NCBI RefSeq assembly: GCF_016107535.1
Contig: NZ_JABASQ010000003.1
Coordinates: 124,001-188,000, forward strand
From: Psychrobacter cibarius
Lineage (GTDB): Bacteria; Pseudomonadota; Gammaproteobacteria; Pseudomonadales; Moraxellaceae
Reading direction: 5' to 3'
DNA length: 64,000 bases
In this document: in pieces, positions 49,075 through 58,605 of the stretch
How the letters are laid out: each line of letters starts with the position of its first letter
Numbering within the stretch: the first letter of the stretch is position 1
Notes under the pieces: generated by a model
Database searches by the model: none
Seen by the model: only the letters and a program-made list of their open reading frames with translations
What the model was told of the DNA's origin: nothing
Translations under genes and position numbers: made by a program

Positions 49075-50196
49075 CTAAATATATTGCTGTACGAACTTAC
49101 TTTGATAAGCTGGCAGTATCTTATCCCTGAGACTCTCATTAAACGGCGCTACTGCTCGTTGCATATGCGGTCTACCGTGCGCCTCTAACCATTCTAACTC
49201 GAACATTAAATCACGCATCACCTTAGGAATATCCGCCAAATAGCGGTCTTTGCCATCTCGCTCAGACAAGCGAATAAAAATTCCCAACACTTTTAAATGT
49301 CGCTGTACACCCATGACATTCATATCGTTTTCGAGCTGATCTATGCTATCTACCGTAGTCAAGCCCGCCTGCTTTTGCAACTGCCAAAAATCATTAAGCC
49401 ATGCAGAGACTTGACTCTCTGGCCATTCTACATAAGCATCTCGCAGCAATGACACCAAATCATACGTATAAGAGCCGATGACGGCGTCTTGAAAGTCAAT
49501 CACGCCTAAGCGCGAGCGATCCGCTTGGTCCTGCATCAAATTGCGACTGTGATAATCACGATGGACGATGACTTGTGGTTGCTGCAAAATCTCTTTTATT
49601 AAGGCTTCTTTTAAAGTATTCCATAATGCTTTATCAAACTCGACACCGATATAAGGTATAAACCAATCGCTGAATAAATCCATCTCACGATCTAATAACT
49701 CAGTATCATAATCTGGCAATTGATGTTGCGACTTTGCTGTTTCAACTGGCACAGTCTGTAGCGCGACCAACGTCTGCATTGCCAACTGATAATGCTCATC
49801 TATCTGCGCAGGCGTCGCATCAACGAGCAGATGAGCGAACTCTATCGCACCAAAATCCTGCAACACCAAAAATCCTTTCGTCACGTCTTGTGCGATGAGC
49901 GTCGGCACATTGATCGCTGGAGCCATCAGCTTAGTCACATTGATAAACTGGCGCATGGCGTCTTGTTCGTCCGCTGAATCCATGACAATATAATGTGCGA
50001 CTGTCGTGTCATTACTGCCTGACAGCTGGATTCTATGGTATTGGCGAGCACTTGCGTCACCGGGTAGACTATCGAGTTGGAACGTTTGACCAGCAAATAC
50101 TTGCTGCAACCAGCTCTCTAATTGTTGTAGACGGCTATTGAGTTTGGTATCGATCATATTAGGCTCTAAAAGTATTTTATCAGTCATAATGGGCAT
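49075..50196 (-). CDS. amgK: Anomeric MurNAc/GlcNAc kinase AmgK
   Basis: AmgK phosphorylates the anomeric hydroxyl of MurNAc (and GlcNAc), giving the substrate for MurU. It belongs to the aminoglycoside phosphotransferase fold: the catalytic loop VIVHRDYHSRNLMQ and the metal-binding GVIDFQDAVIGSYTYDLVSL are intact. The 373-aa length is in the family range. The context with murU supports this rather than an aminoglycoside resistance enzyme. The start is unclear: three in-frame ATG codons lie within the first 14 residues and none has a good ribosome site. Confidence 0.93.
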   Translation of the reverse strand: MPIMTDKILLEPNMIDTKLNSRLQQLESWLQQVFAGQTFQLDSLPGDASARQYHRIQLSGSNDTTVAHYIVMDSADEQDAMRQFINVTKLMAPAINVPTLIAQDVTKGFLVLQDFGAIEFAHLLVDATPAQIDEHYQLAMQTLVALQTVPVETAKSQHQLPDYDTELLDREMDLFSDWFIPYIGVEFDKALWNTLKEALIKEILQQPQVIVHRDYHSRNLMQDQADRSRLGVIDFQDAVIGSYTYDLVSLLRDAYVEWPESQVSAWLNDFWQLQKQAGLTTVDSIDQLENDMNVMGVQRHLKVLGIFIRLSERDGKDRYLADIPKVMRDLMFELEWLEAHGRPHMQRAVAPFNESLRDKILPAYQSKFVQQYI

Positions 50197-50568
50197 CGCA
50201 GGTTAAATATAAGTCATAAACAATTAAAGTAGTGATAAGTCAGGCAAAACCTTGTTAAAATAGCAACGTCTTGAGCCAAAAAAACTGCGATAGCAGGCGT
50301 ATTGGGATATCATTCGACATCTAGCGCTGAGCATAACCTCAGCAACCATTCAAAAAACAGCTCGGCTGTATTATAAATTTTGGTAAATAGTGTAGCTGAT
50401 TTGGTTTTTTTTGACTATGATTAGTCGTCATTATATGTAAAACAGCCAAATTCTTAAGATAGCATTATCAATCAGTGATTTTTTAGGCGTTTATTAACCG
50501 CCATACATGATTAATAATATGGTTACTAAATTCAGTATCGCAATCCAATAGGCTCTGCAATCATAGGT
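50197..50568. other. Divergent promoter region amgK / lptD
   Basis: 372 AT-rich bases between divergent genes. A perfect 6-bp inverted repeat, GCTGAG/CTCAGC (50326-50343), is the only structure seen. No ORF. Confidence 0.45.
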
Positions 50569-53500
50569 GTGCCCTTGTTATATTCTCCGCTTTACCAAAG
50601 CATCCGTTTGATCTTATTTGGTGCCTTAGGCTTGTCCAGCCTAGCCGTTAGTGCTGCGCCCAGCAATGCTGACACACAGCAAACTGAGTCGCTAATCACT
50701 GACAGTAGCACCCGTTATGTCTCTGATGTTACACCTGATGCCAATCGCAGTAGCGTCCAAAAAGACAGCGACTATAATGATATCCGCTATCAAAATAGCA
50801 ATAATCAAAAAACTGACTTTCAGCGTAATACGTCTCAAAAGGCTGCTACTGATAACAATACTTCAGACAGTAGTTTTGACAATACTTTTAATGAAAGCGC
50901 CTTTAACGACAGCATCTCTAATGAGCGTGCTACTAATGAAAGCCCCCTAGACAACCGTCCTCTAGAAATTACCGCCATTAACGAGAGTGATGATAAAGGT
51001 TTTGTACCAGCATCGGATACGATTGCGACCACTCAGAACAATAGCACTGCTCAGCTTACTGAAACCACTGCATCTAAAGCCGCACAGAAGACTGGTAAAG
51101 TTGATGTGAGTGATGAAAGTATTCAAGATAGTCTGCTGCGTTTAGCAGAATTTTATGAGCTGACACCTGATACAGATGCCTCAACGTTAAACAATAGTGA
51201 TAATGCGAACCAAAATGTCATTCAAAACGAGCTAACACCTACCCCGCAAACCATTCCAAAAGTGGGTAAAAACTTACAGTTATTACCGAATGCTGTAGAT
51301 AGCGCCCAACGCTGCGAAGGTCAATGGGTTTATCCAAAGAGCAACCCTAACTATCAACGCTCGGTCAATGAGGCGGGAGCAACCAATGGACAGCCTGCGC
51401 CAAACTTAAATGGTCTCCCGAATAATCAAGCGCCGCTGTTTTCAGAATCAGATTATGGTTATTACGACAATGTCGACTATGCAGAGCTGTCGGGCAATGT
51501 CATCATCAATCAGGGTACCCAGCAGATAGAAGCAGAAAAAGTCTTGTTAGATTTGAGCAATGGCATTGCCGCCGCTCAAGGTAAAGTCATGTTTACTGAC
51601 CAGGCGACAGGTCAGCAAGTATCACCTAGCAACGCACTAGATAGCAATGCGCCAAACCGCTCATCGAATAACCCCCAAGCCAATTTCACTGAAAAAGCAT
51701 CAAAAGGCGGGCTTATTGGGGTCGCCGATAGTTTAAATTATAATACTGAAACTGGGCAGTCGACAGCCAATGATGTGGCTTTTGCTAGTGTAGAACTGCA
51801 AGCTCATGGTTATGCCAAGCGCTTGAACAGACCGAATGACAGTCAATATGAGCTAGATGATGTCATGTTTAGTACCTGTCCACCAACCAATCGTAAATGG
51901 CAGTTTGATGCCAAAAGCATTGATTTAGATACCGATACAGGTCGCGGCGAAGCCTATAACACTACTTTCCGTATCGCTGACGTGCCTGTGTTCTATTTGC
52001 CTTATTTCAACTTCCCGATTGATAATCGTCGCACCAGTGGTTTTTTATTGCCGAATGCCAGTATCAGTAGTGAAAGCGGTCTTGAGGTTGATATACCCTA
52101 CTATTTCAATTTGGCACCCAATTATGATGCCACGCTCAATACCCATATTTATACCGATCGTAATCCTATGGTGTCAGGCGAGTTTCGCTATCTGACCGAA
52201 AGTTATGGCGAAGGTATTTTTAATGGTTCATATTTGCCTAATGACAAAGAGTACAATGACGAAGACCGCTCTAGCTTCTTTTATGATCATTATTGGTCAT
52301 CTAAGAGCATTCCACGCTTAAGCGGTGATGCAAAATACAGCTATGTGTCAGATTCAGACTACCTCAATGATTTTGACACGCTGGGTCTATCAGACAGTAC
52401 CATAAACTTACCACGCCGTGCGCGTGTCAATTATTATAATGACTATGTTGATGGTGAATTGAAGGTAGAAACCTTTCAAACTCTAGACGCTTTTACCAGT
52501 AATGGTAAACCCTTAGAAGACAAAGATAAGCCTTACTCAAGATTGCCACAGCTCAAGCTCGATTATCGACTGCCTTGGGCGAAGAGCTTCGATATTACTG
52601 GTGTACACGATTCCGCTTATTTCAAAAAATCCATCGACGATGGCTCTGAGAATGAAAAAAGTGGCGGGCGAATTTATAATAAACTCAGCGCCGTTTATCC
52701 AATGGAAAAATCTTGGGGTTATATCAAACCAAAACTGAGCTTACAACATCTCTATACTTCTTATGACGAAGACAGCTTAGCCGACAATCAGTTGAGTGAT
52801 AAAGACGGTAGCCAGTCGGTATTTGTACCGCAAGCCAGTATTGATGCAGGTCTGAATTTCTATCAAGCAGGCTCGCCTTTTGGCGCATTCGACGATACCA
52901 TGGGTGGCTATCGCTTGCTAAGCCCGCGATTGAAATACACCTACTCGCCATATGAAGACCAAAACGATATTCCGAACTTTAATACGCGTATTGCCTCTAT
53001 TAACTATGAACAGCTGTTTTCTGACAGTTGGTTCTTAGGGCATGACCGCTTGCAAGATTTGCATTCGATTACTCCTGGTATCAATTATCGTTACATCGAC
53101 GCAACGGGTGTGACACGTTTTGATGGTAGCATTGCAGAACAGTTTTATATCGATAATGGACGTGTTACGCTTGATGATCAGCAACCTGTCTTCACTTCTT
53201 CGTCTTCAGGGATGGTTTGGGATACCAGCACGCAGCCTTACAACAACTTTTGGGTTGATGTTAGTGGCGCACTGACCAATGATTATGATTTAAATTATAT
53301 TACGACTGAGCTGCGTTATCAGCCGTCTGACAACAGCTTGTTTAATGTTGGATTTGTCAAACGTCAACGTGATGAAAACACCGATCAGCTGCCGCTCTCT
53401 GCTTTTACCGCATCGGCTGTCTTTCCAATCAATAACAGCTGGCGAATTTTGGCTCAAGGTCAATACGATTACAATCGTGATAAAGTTCTTGATTCGTTGG

Positions 53501-53709
53501 TCGGCGTTGATTACGAAGATTGCTGCTTTGGTTTTGCAGTTTATGGTCGTCGTTACTATAATGACTTAAATGTCAAAGACAAACCAACGCAAGCCATTAT
53601 GGCAGAGATTAGATTGAATGGTTTGGGTAGTGGTAGCAGCCGCCTGACTCGCTTACTCTCTGATAAAATCTTGGGCTTTGAACCTGTCCAGACTGCTTGG
53701 AAAGATTAA
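50569..53709 (+). CDS. lptD: LPS-assembly protein LptD
   Basis: LptD is the outer-membrane barrel that, plugged by LptE, inserts LPS into the outer leaflet. It starts with GTG at 50569. A signal peptide (about 1-30) is followed by an unusually long Asn/Ser/Asp-rich region to about residue 245, then the LptA-like beta-jellyroll (YAELSGNVIINQGTQQIEAE) and the barrel. The four disulfide cysteines are all present: C249, C437 and the pair C985-C986, matching C31, C173, C724 and C725 of E. coli. The 1046-aa length (E. coli 784) is due to the low-complexity N-terminal segment. surA follows. Confidence 0.96.
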   Translation: MPLLYSPLYQSIRLILFGALGLSSLAVSAAPSNADTQQTESLITDSSTRYVSDVTPDANRSSVQKDSDYNDIRYQNSNNQKTDFQRNTSQKAATDNNTSDSSFDNTFNESAFNDSISNERATNESPLDNRPLEITAINESDDKGFVPASDTIATTQNNSTAQLTETTASKAAQKTGKVDVSDESIQDSLLRLAEFYELTPDTDASTLNNSDNANQNVIQNELTPTPQTIPKVGKNLQLLPNAVDSAQRCEGQWVYPKSNPNYQRSVNEAGATNGQPAPNLNGLPNNQAPLFSESDYGYYDNVDYAELSGNVIINQGTQQIEAEKVLLDLSNGIAAAQGKVMFTDQATGQQVSPSNALDSNAPNRSSNNPQANFTEKASKGGLIGVADSLNYNTETGQSTANDVAFASVELQAHGYAKRLNRPNDSQYELDDVMFSTCPPTNRKWQFDAKSIDLDTDTGRGEAYNTTFRIADVPVFYLPYFNFPIDNRRTSGFLLPNASISSESGLEVDIPYYFNLAPNYDATLNTHIYTDRNPMVSGEFRYLTESYGEGIFNGSYLPNDKEYNDEDRSSFFYDHYWSSKSIPRLSGDAKYSYVSDSDYLNDFDTLGLSDSTINLPRRARVNYYNDYVDGELKVETFQTLDAFTSNGKPLEDKDKPYSRLPQLKLDYRLPWAKSFDITGVHDSAYFKKSIDDGSENEKSGGRIYNKLSAVYPMEKSWGYIKPKLSLQHLYTSYDEDSLADNQLSDKDGSQSVFVPQASIDAGLNFYQAGSPFGAFDDTMGGYRLLSPRLKYTYSPYEDQNDIPNFNTRIASINYEQLFSDSWFLGHDRLQDLHSITPGINYRYIDATGVTRFDGSIAEQFYIDNGRVTLDDQQPVFTSSSSGMVWDTSTQPYNNFWVDVSGALTNDYDLNYITTELRYQPSDNSLFNVGFVKRQRDENTDQLPLSAFTASAVFPINNSWRILAQGQYDYNRDKVLDSLVGVDYEDCCFGFAVYGRRYYNDLNVKDKPTQAIMAEIRLNGLGSGSSRLTRLLSDKILGFEPVQTAWKD

Positions 53710-53859
53710 GACCGTGCTTGTATAAATATTTTTGCTATGTATTTCATAACCCTGTTTGTAACCCTATTATGGTCAACCCTGTCTAATATTTGACTGTTAA
53801 AAGTATTAAACAGCGTTGACCAACTACCATCCGATGCGATGACATTGATGAGGAGCATC

Positions 53860-55263
53860 ATGAGATTTTTTTCTTTACGTCAAACCAGCCGTGCTGTATT
53901 GCTATCTATGAGTGCCAGCCTTGCGCTTACATTGAGCGCCCAAGCTGCCACCGTTAAACCTGCAAAATCACAAGCGCCTCAAGCAAATGCCGTGACCGCG
54001 CAGAATAACGTCAATCGTTTGACGCCAGCCAATAGCACCGACGGTATTATTGCTTTAGTCAATGAAAATGCTATCTTAAAGAGTGATTTGATCGATGCTA
54101 TCACCCAAGCACAAGCACGTGCACAAGCGGCTGGTGAACCAATAGCAAACTCAGCACAGCTACAGTCTGAGGTGTTAAATGCGCTCATATTGCGTGAGTT
54201 ACAACTATCTATGGTCAAGCGCGTCGGTTTAAACCCTGATGAAGCGGCTATCAATCAACGCCTTAGTCAAATCGCTCAAGCAGAAGGGCTGACGAGCATC
54301 TCAGCTTTGCAACAGCGTTTGGACGCAGCAAAACCTGGTAGCTATGCGGCGCTACGTGCGCAATTAATCGAAGACGCAGCCATTCAAGCCTTGCAACAGC
54401 GCCAAATCGGTAACCGCGTGCGCATTAGCGAACAGGATATTGATGCATTTTTGGCCTCGCCTGAAGCCAAGCGCTTAAACCAGAGTGAGTATCAAACGAT
54501 TCATGTACGAGTGCCTTACATGGATGACTACAGCCGACTATCAGAAGCCCAACGCAATGAGGCGTTAAAGGTAGCAGAAGCTCTGCGTACTCGCCTGCTT
54601 GCACCAAACGTTGATGTCGCTGAAGCGGTCGCTGCTAGCCAAGGCAACTATCCTATTCCGCTACAAGGTGGCGATATGGGCTTTCATAAAGCCGCGTCTC
54701 TACCTACAGAGCTATCAAGTGAGATTACCAAACTTGAGGTTGGCGCGGTCAGCGCACCATTAATAACGCCTGAAGGTATCGATATCATCAAACTTGCTGA
54801 CAAAAAAGCCAGCGACACTATGCTGATACCGCAGTGGCGTACTCGTCACATATTGGTAAAAGTTGATGAGCTACAGACAGACGCGCTTGCTGAGCAAAAG
54901 ATTAATGATTTGTATGAACAGCTACGCAGCGGCGCTGATTTTGCTGGTTTAGCATCGACCTATTCAGACGATCCCGGTTCCGCTGGCCGCGGTGGCGATC
55001 TTGATTGGGTGAGCGAAGAAGACATGATTGGTCCATTCGAAGCCATGATGAAAAATACGGCGGTTGGTGACTACTCTGCTCCTTTCAAAACTCAGTTTGG
55101 CTGGCATATATTGAAAATAGAAGGCAAACGCCAACAAGATGTTAGCGATCAATATCGTCGCAATATGGCACGTCAAGCGCTTTATCAGCGCTTAGCACCG
55201 CAAGCCAAAGAAGACTGGCTACAAGAGCTACGCGCAGGTGCTTACATCCAAGTACTTGGCTAA
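53860..55263 (+). CDS. surA: SurA, periplasmic peptidyl-prolyl isomerase and OMP chaperone
   Basis: SurA escorts outer-membrane proteins to the BAM complex. The 467-aa protein begins with a signal peptide ending ALTLSAQAA. A SurA_N domain follows, then two parvulin (PpiC) domains: one around GGDMGFHKAASLPTELSSEI and a second from RHILVKVD to FGWHILKI with GSAGRGGDLDWVSEEDM. An AGGAG at 53851-53855 marks the ATG at 53860. An ATG 21 bases earlier lacks such a site. It lies downstream of lptD, a common pairing. Confidence 0.96.
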   Translation: MRFFSLRQTSRAVLLSMSASLALTLSAQAATVKPAKSQAPQANAVTAQNNVNRLTPANSTDGIIALVNENAILKSDLIDAITQAQARAQAAGEPIANSAQLQSEVLNALILRELQLSMVKRVGLNPDEAAINQRLSQIAQAEGLTSISALQQRLDAAKPGSYAALRAQLIEDAAIQALQQRQIGNRVRISEQDIDAFLASPEAKRLNQSEYQTIHVRVPYMDDYSRLSEAQRNEALKVAEALRTRLLAPNVDVAEAVAASQGNYPIPLQGGDMGFHKAASLPTELSSEITKLEVGAVSAPLITPEGIDIIKLADKKASDTMLIPQWRTRHILVKVDELQTDALAEQKINDLYEQLRSGADFAGLASTYSDDPGSAGRGGDLDWVSEEDMIGPFEAMMKNTAVGDYSAPFKTQFGWHILKIEGKRQQDVSDQYRRNMARQALYQRLAPQAKEDWLQELRAGAYIQVLG

Positions 55264-55305
55264 CTGATATAGGCAACGATAAGTCAAATCTAATAATGCT
55301 TTGTC

Positions 55306-55342
55306 AAAAAGGGTATATGCTAATGCATGTACCCTTTTTTTA
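55306..55342 (+). terminator. surA terminator
   Basis: AAAAAGGGTA (55306-55315) pairs with TACCCTTTTT (55330-55339), followed by more T. Confidence 0.85.
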
Positions 55343-55496
55343 TTGACGTTCATTTATGCGCTAAAAATAATCAGAAGGTAATCTCAAATATATTACAGCA
55401 TGTCCAAACACAAGAATTAGGCTAAGTAAGTTTAACATCACTATTCGCTTTTTGGACTGATATAAGAGGGTATAGATTAAGAAAATTACACACAAA

Positions 55497-55677
55497 GAAA
55501 AGCCCCGAACCTAGGGCGATTGGTTCGGGGCTATGGCGCTTCATATTGTTGTTATTATTTCTTCCGTGCTGACTCATCCTGAGTCATAAACAGTATCCTA
55601 TAAGACAGCGGGCTGACCTGTGCTTTTATTGATACTGTCTCAACACTGCATCCATGCGTATCCTTGTGTTGATGCAG
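55497..55677 (-). ncRNA. Candidate structured small RNA (about 180 nt)
   Basis: Read on the minus strand, this gap segment begins just after a TACAAT -10-like hexamer (plus-strand 55680-55685) and ends in a strong hairpin (55501-55532) followed by TTTCTTT. Between them are a 7-bp stem (55646-55652 with 55671-55677), an 8-bp stem (55590-55597 with 55631-55638) and a 7-bp stem with a 3-base loop (55570-55576 with 55580-55586). A 10-codon frame (MTQDESARKK) with an upstream AGGA lies inside. I match it to no known RNA family. The hairpin alone could instead be the terminator of the upstream gene. Confidence 0.4.
55501..55532 (-). terminator. Strong intergenic terminator hairpin
   Basis: AGCCCCGAACC (55501-55511) pairs perfectly with GGTTCGGGGCT (55522-55532). 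The T tract is only on the minus strand. It is 270 bases past the EEP gene stop. Confidence 0.8.
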
Positions 55678-55730
55678 GTATTGTAGGGTAATCAGTTTAA
55701 TGCGACTAGAGGCTAAAGACCTTATTTAAC

Positions 55731-55746
55731 GTAAGCATATGCTTAC
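55731..55746. repeat. 16-bp perfect palindrome GTAAGCATATGCTTAC
   Basis: The palindrome is nested inside a second pair, AGAGGCT (55708-55714) and AGCCTCT (55747-55753). It lies upstream of the candidate small RNA and 55 bases past the EEP gene stop. It could be an operator or part of the EEP transcript's 3' structure. Confidence 0.55.
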
Positions 55747-55801
55747 AGCCTCTTTTAAAATTGCATCATACGATGGCTATAGTATTAGCAGGCTATCAAC
55801 C

Positions 55802-56926
55802 CTAACTTCTCTGCTCTTCTGCATGTTCCTTTGAGACTTTTTCACCTTCTTTTTTACCTTCTACTATTTTATTATCAGTCTCTTTTATATCTTCCGCTTC
55901 TGCAGTAGGGGCATTTTGCGCTTGATTGCTCTCCTCTTCTGGTTCGTATTGTAAAGTCGTCATAACAGGAAAGTGATCCGAACCTATCGACGGCATACGC
56001 CGAATATCCACTACCGTAAAGCAAGCACTATGGAAAATGTGATCCAGCGCCCAACGTAAAAATGGATAGCTGACATGAAACGTATTGATAAAATGTCGAC
56101 CAATACGCGGATCCAACAATCCTGAGATACGTTGAAAGCGTCGCGTGGTCTTTGACCATGCTACATCATTGAGGTCGCCTGCCAATATCGCCGTTTGCTC
56201 ATTTTCTTTGATGTGTTTGCCAACCATCAATAGCTCAGCATCGCGGGTAGTAGACTTATCCGCTTCCGTCGGGCTTGGCGGCATGGGATGCAAGCAATAC
56301 AACCAAATCACGCGACCACTTTGCAGGCGCAGTTGGGCATGAATAGAAGGTATGTCATCAATCATCAAGTACTTAACTTCAGGATCAATCAACTCAAGCT
56401 TAGAATAAAGATGCATCCCATATAGATTATCTAGTGGCACTTTCACGGTGTAAGGATAATCAGCTTCGATTTGATGCAGCGCTTTTTCCCATTTGTTATC
56501 ACTCTCTAGCGTAATTAAAATATCAGGCTGTCTTTGCTTCACCAAATCCACCAATTTTTGGGTGTCATCATTGGGCGTTAGTACGTTTGATACCATTATT
56601 TTTAGTTGATGCACCTGCCCTTCTGGCTTGTCTTTTGCCTTTTGAACTTCTTTTTTCCATAGCTTGGTATAAGGCAATACCATCCTGAGCTGAAAGGCTA
56701 ATGTAATGCTTAAGACGGTAAATAACAGCCACTGTCCCAGCTGCCACTCTGACCAAAAAATCAGCATACCAATCCAAGCGATGACACCCAACACCATGAT
56801 CTGAATACGCGGAAATTCAACACCGCGCACCCACCAATTATCCAGTGGTATCCAGCCCCAAATCGTCACAAATGCGATGAACCCTGCTAGCCACTGTATG
56901 CTGTAATATAATAGTGAGAGATCCAT
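55802..56926 (-). CDS. Membrane-anchored endonuclease/exonuclease/phosphatase (EEP) family protein
   Basis: A 374-aa inner-membrane protein. About three hydrophobic segments (1-90) precede an EEP catalytic domain whose full motif set is visible: MVSNVL (Asn), ITLESD (metal Glu), LHPMPP, AGDLNDVAW (D-x-N), ALDHIF and SDHFPV (terminal Asp-His). The catalytic domain should face the periplasm. Members of this fold cleave nucleic acids, phosphoinositides or sphingolipids, and the substrate here is unknown. The last 45 residues form an acidic and Lys-rich tail. Confidence 0.85.
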   Translation of the reverse strand: MDLSLLYYSIQWLAGFIAFVTIWGWIPLDNWWVRGVEFPRIQIMVLGVIAWIGMLIFWSEWQLGQWLLFTVLSITLAFQLRMVLPYTKLWKKEVQKAKDKPEGQVHQLKIMVSNVLTPNDDTQKLVDLVKQRQPDILITLESDNKWEKALHQIEADYPYTVKVPLDNLYGMHLYSKLELIDPEVKYLMIDDIPSIHAQLRLQSGRVIWLYCLHPMPPSPTEADKSTTRDAELLMVGKHIKENEQTAILAGDLNDVAWSKTTRRFQRISGLLDPRIGRHFINTFHVSYPFLRWALDHIFHSACFTVVDIRRMPSIGSDHFPVMTTLQYEPEEESNQAQNAPTAEAEDIKETDNKIVEGKKEGEKVSKEHAEEQRS

Positions 56927-57308
56927 AGTATGTATTAGCCGTCTATTAAATGATGAATATCGCCATGGTTTTAACTGAACTGACGTTAGCTGTTTACTTT
57001 AGCATTTCAGAAGGTTATCGCCTACTAATGAGCATGGATTATTCGTTAACCGCTATAAAACATTACACTTTTAATTCGCCCACCATAACGAATACTACGG
57101 ACGAACTTATTTTTAGGGCTATCTACTTGTGGCGAGTGAGGCATCGCCACTATCGCCATTAGGTTAATAACTTAAAGTTATACTGAACATCATTAATAGT
57201 GTATGAAAAACCACTAAAAACGGCCAAAACGCCTTGCTTTTTATGGCTATTCACGGCATTGTTATCGGCTGGCAATGCAACAATTTATGGTAAAAAGGAT
57301 TGAGTTTC
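56927..57308. other. Divergent region EEP gene / asd
   Basis: 382 bases. A perfect 7-bp hairpin, GTGGCGA/TCGCCAC (57129-57150), has no T run. A 70-codon + frame at 56950-57162 has no ribosome site and no recognisable features, so I do not call it a gene. Confidence 0.45.
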
Positions 57309-58442
57309 ATGAGTAATTTAACAGTAGGCTTGGTAGGCTGGCGCGGCATGGTCGGTTCAGTATTAATACAACGTATGACTGAGGAAAAAGACTTTGACGG
57401 TATTACACCCGTGTTTTTCTCAACCAGCAACGCAGGTGGTGATGCCCCAAGCCTTGATGGTATTCATACCGGCCAATTAAAAGATGCTCATGATATTGAC
57501 GCGCTAGCAGCTTGTGATGTCATCATTACCTGCCAAGGCGGCGACTATACCTCGCAAGTCCATCAACCGCTACGTGATAGTGGCTGGAATGGCTACTGGA
57601 TTGATGCGGCAAGCACCTTGCGAATGGAAGATGACAGCATCATCATTCTCGATCCAGTCAATCGCGCCGTTATTGACAGCGCCCTAGCCAATGGCAAAAA
57701 AGACTTTATCGGTGGTAACTGTACCGTGTCATTGATGCTCATGGCGATTGGTGAGCTGTTTAATAAAGGCTGGGTAGAATGGGTCAGCGCCATGACTTAT
57801 CAGGCCGCTAGTGGTTCTGGTGCTAACAACATGCGCGAATTAATCGCTGGCATGGGCGTGCTACACGATGCAGTCAAAGACGAGTTGGCTGACCCTGCCA
57901 GCGCCATCCTTGATATTGATAAAAAAATCGCTCAGACTCAGCGCTCAGATGATTTTCCTAAACAGTACTTTGGTGTGCCATTAGCAGGTAGCTTAATCCC
58001 CTATATCGATGTTCAGTTAGAAAACAAGCAATCCAAGGAAGAATGGAAAGGCGGCGTCGAGACCAATAAAATCCTTGGTAACGCAGAAGCTGATAAGATT
58101 GCTATCGACGGTATGTGTGTGCGCGTTGGCGCGATGCGCTGTCATGCGCAAGGCCTTACCATCAAGCTCAAAAAAGACATTCCGCTAGAAGAAATCGAAG
58201 CAGCACTTAAAAACAGCAGCAATGAGTGGTTAGACTTGGTCGAAGACGACAAAGAAGCGACCATGAATCGTTTAACGCCAGTGGCCGTGACTGGTACATT
58301 GACTGTTGCACTAGGTCGCTTGCGTAAGCTCAATATGGGCCCTGAGTATCTAGGCGCATTTACCGTTGGTGATCAACTATTATGGGGCGCAGCCGAGCCG
58401 CTACGTCGTATGCTTAATATCATCCGTGAGCAAAAAGACTAA
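57309..58442 (+). CDS. asd: Aspartate-semialdehyde dehydrogenase
   Basis: Asd makes aspartate semialdehyde for lysine, diaminopimelate, threonine and methionine synthesis. It has [11 protein letters not shown] at the N-terminus, the nucleophile C138 in [10 protein letters not shown], and the [10 protein letters not shown] histidine segment. The 377-aa length fits the E. coli-type enzyme. AAGGA upstream is well placed for the ATG at 57309. A TTG nine bases earlier is in frame but less likely. Confidence 0.97.
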   Translation: MSNLTVGLVGWRGMVGSVLIQRMTEEKDFDGITPVFFSTSNAGGDAPSLDGIHTGQLKDAHDIDALAACDVIITCQGGDYTSQVHQPLRDSGWNGYWIDAASTLRMEDDSIIILDPVNRAVIDSALANGKKDFIGGNCTVSLMLMAIGELFNKGWVEWVSAMTYQAASGSGANNMRELIAGMGVLHDAVKDELADPASAILDIDKKIAQTQRSDDFPKQYFGVPLAGSLIPYIDVQLENKQSKEEWKGGVETNKILGNAEADKIAIDGMCVRVGAMRCHAQGLTIKLKKDIPLEEIEAALKNSSNEWLDLVEDDKEATMNRLTPVAVTGTLTVALGRLRKLNMGPEYLGAFTVGDQLLWGAAEPLRRMLNIIREQKD

Positions 58443-58467
58443 GTTTATTTTCTTAAAAAGTCAGTAC

Positions 58468-58495
58468 AAAAAAGACAGCAAATGCTGTCTTTTTT
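58468..58495. terminator. asd terminator
   Basis: AAAAAAGACAGC (58468-58479) pairs perfectly with GCTGTCTTTTTT (58484-58495) across a 4-base loop. It may also serve the SOUL gene on the minus strand. Confidence 0.9.
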
Positions 58496-58605
58496 ATGGG
58501 CATACCACTTCCAAAAATTTGAATAGCACGGCAAACAAATGCAAGTCCTACTTATAATAAGCTTAGCAAATGTGACAACGCTCATCTTATACTTTGAGGC
58601 TAGTA

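Noticed and set aside
56950..57162. 70-codon + frame between the EEP gene and asd
   Set aside because: No ribosome site and no recognisable composition; it lies in a promoter region.
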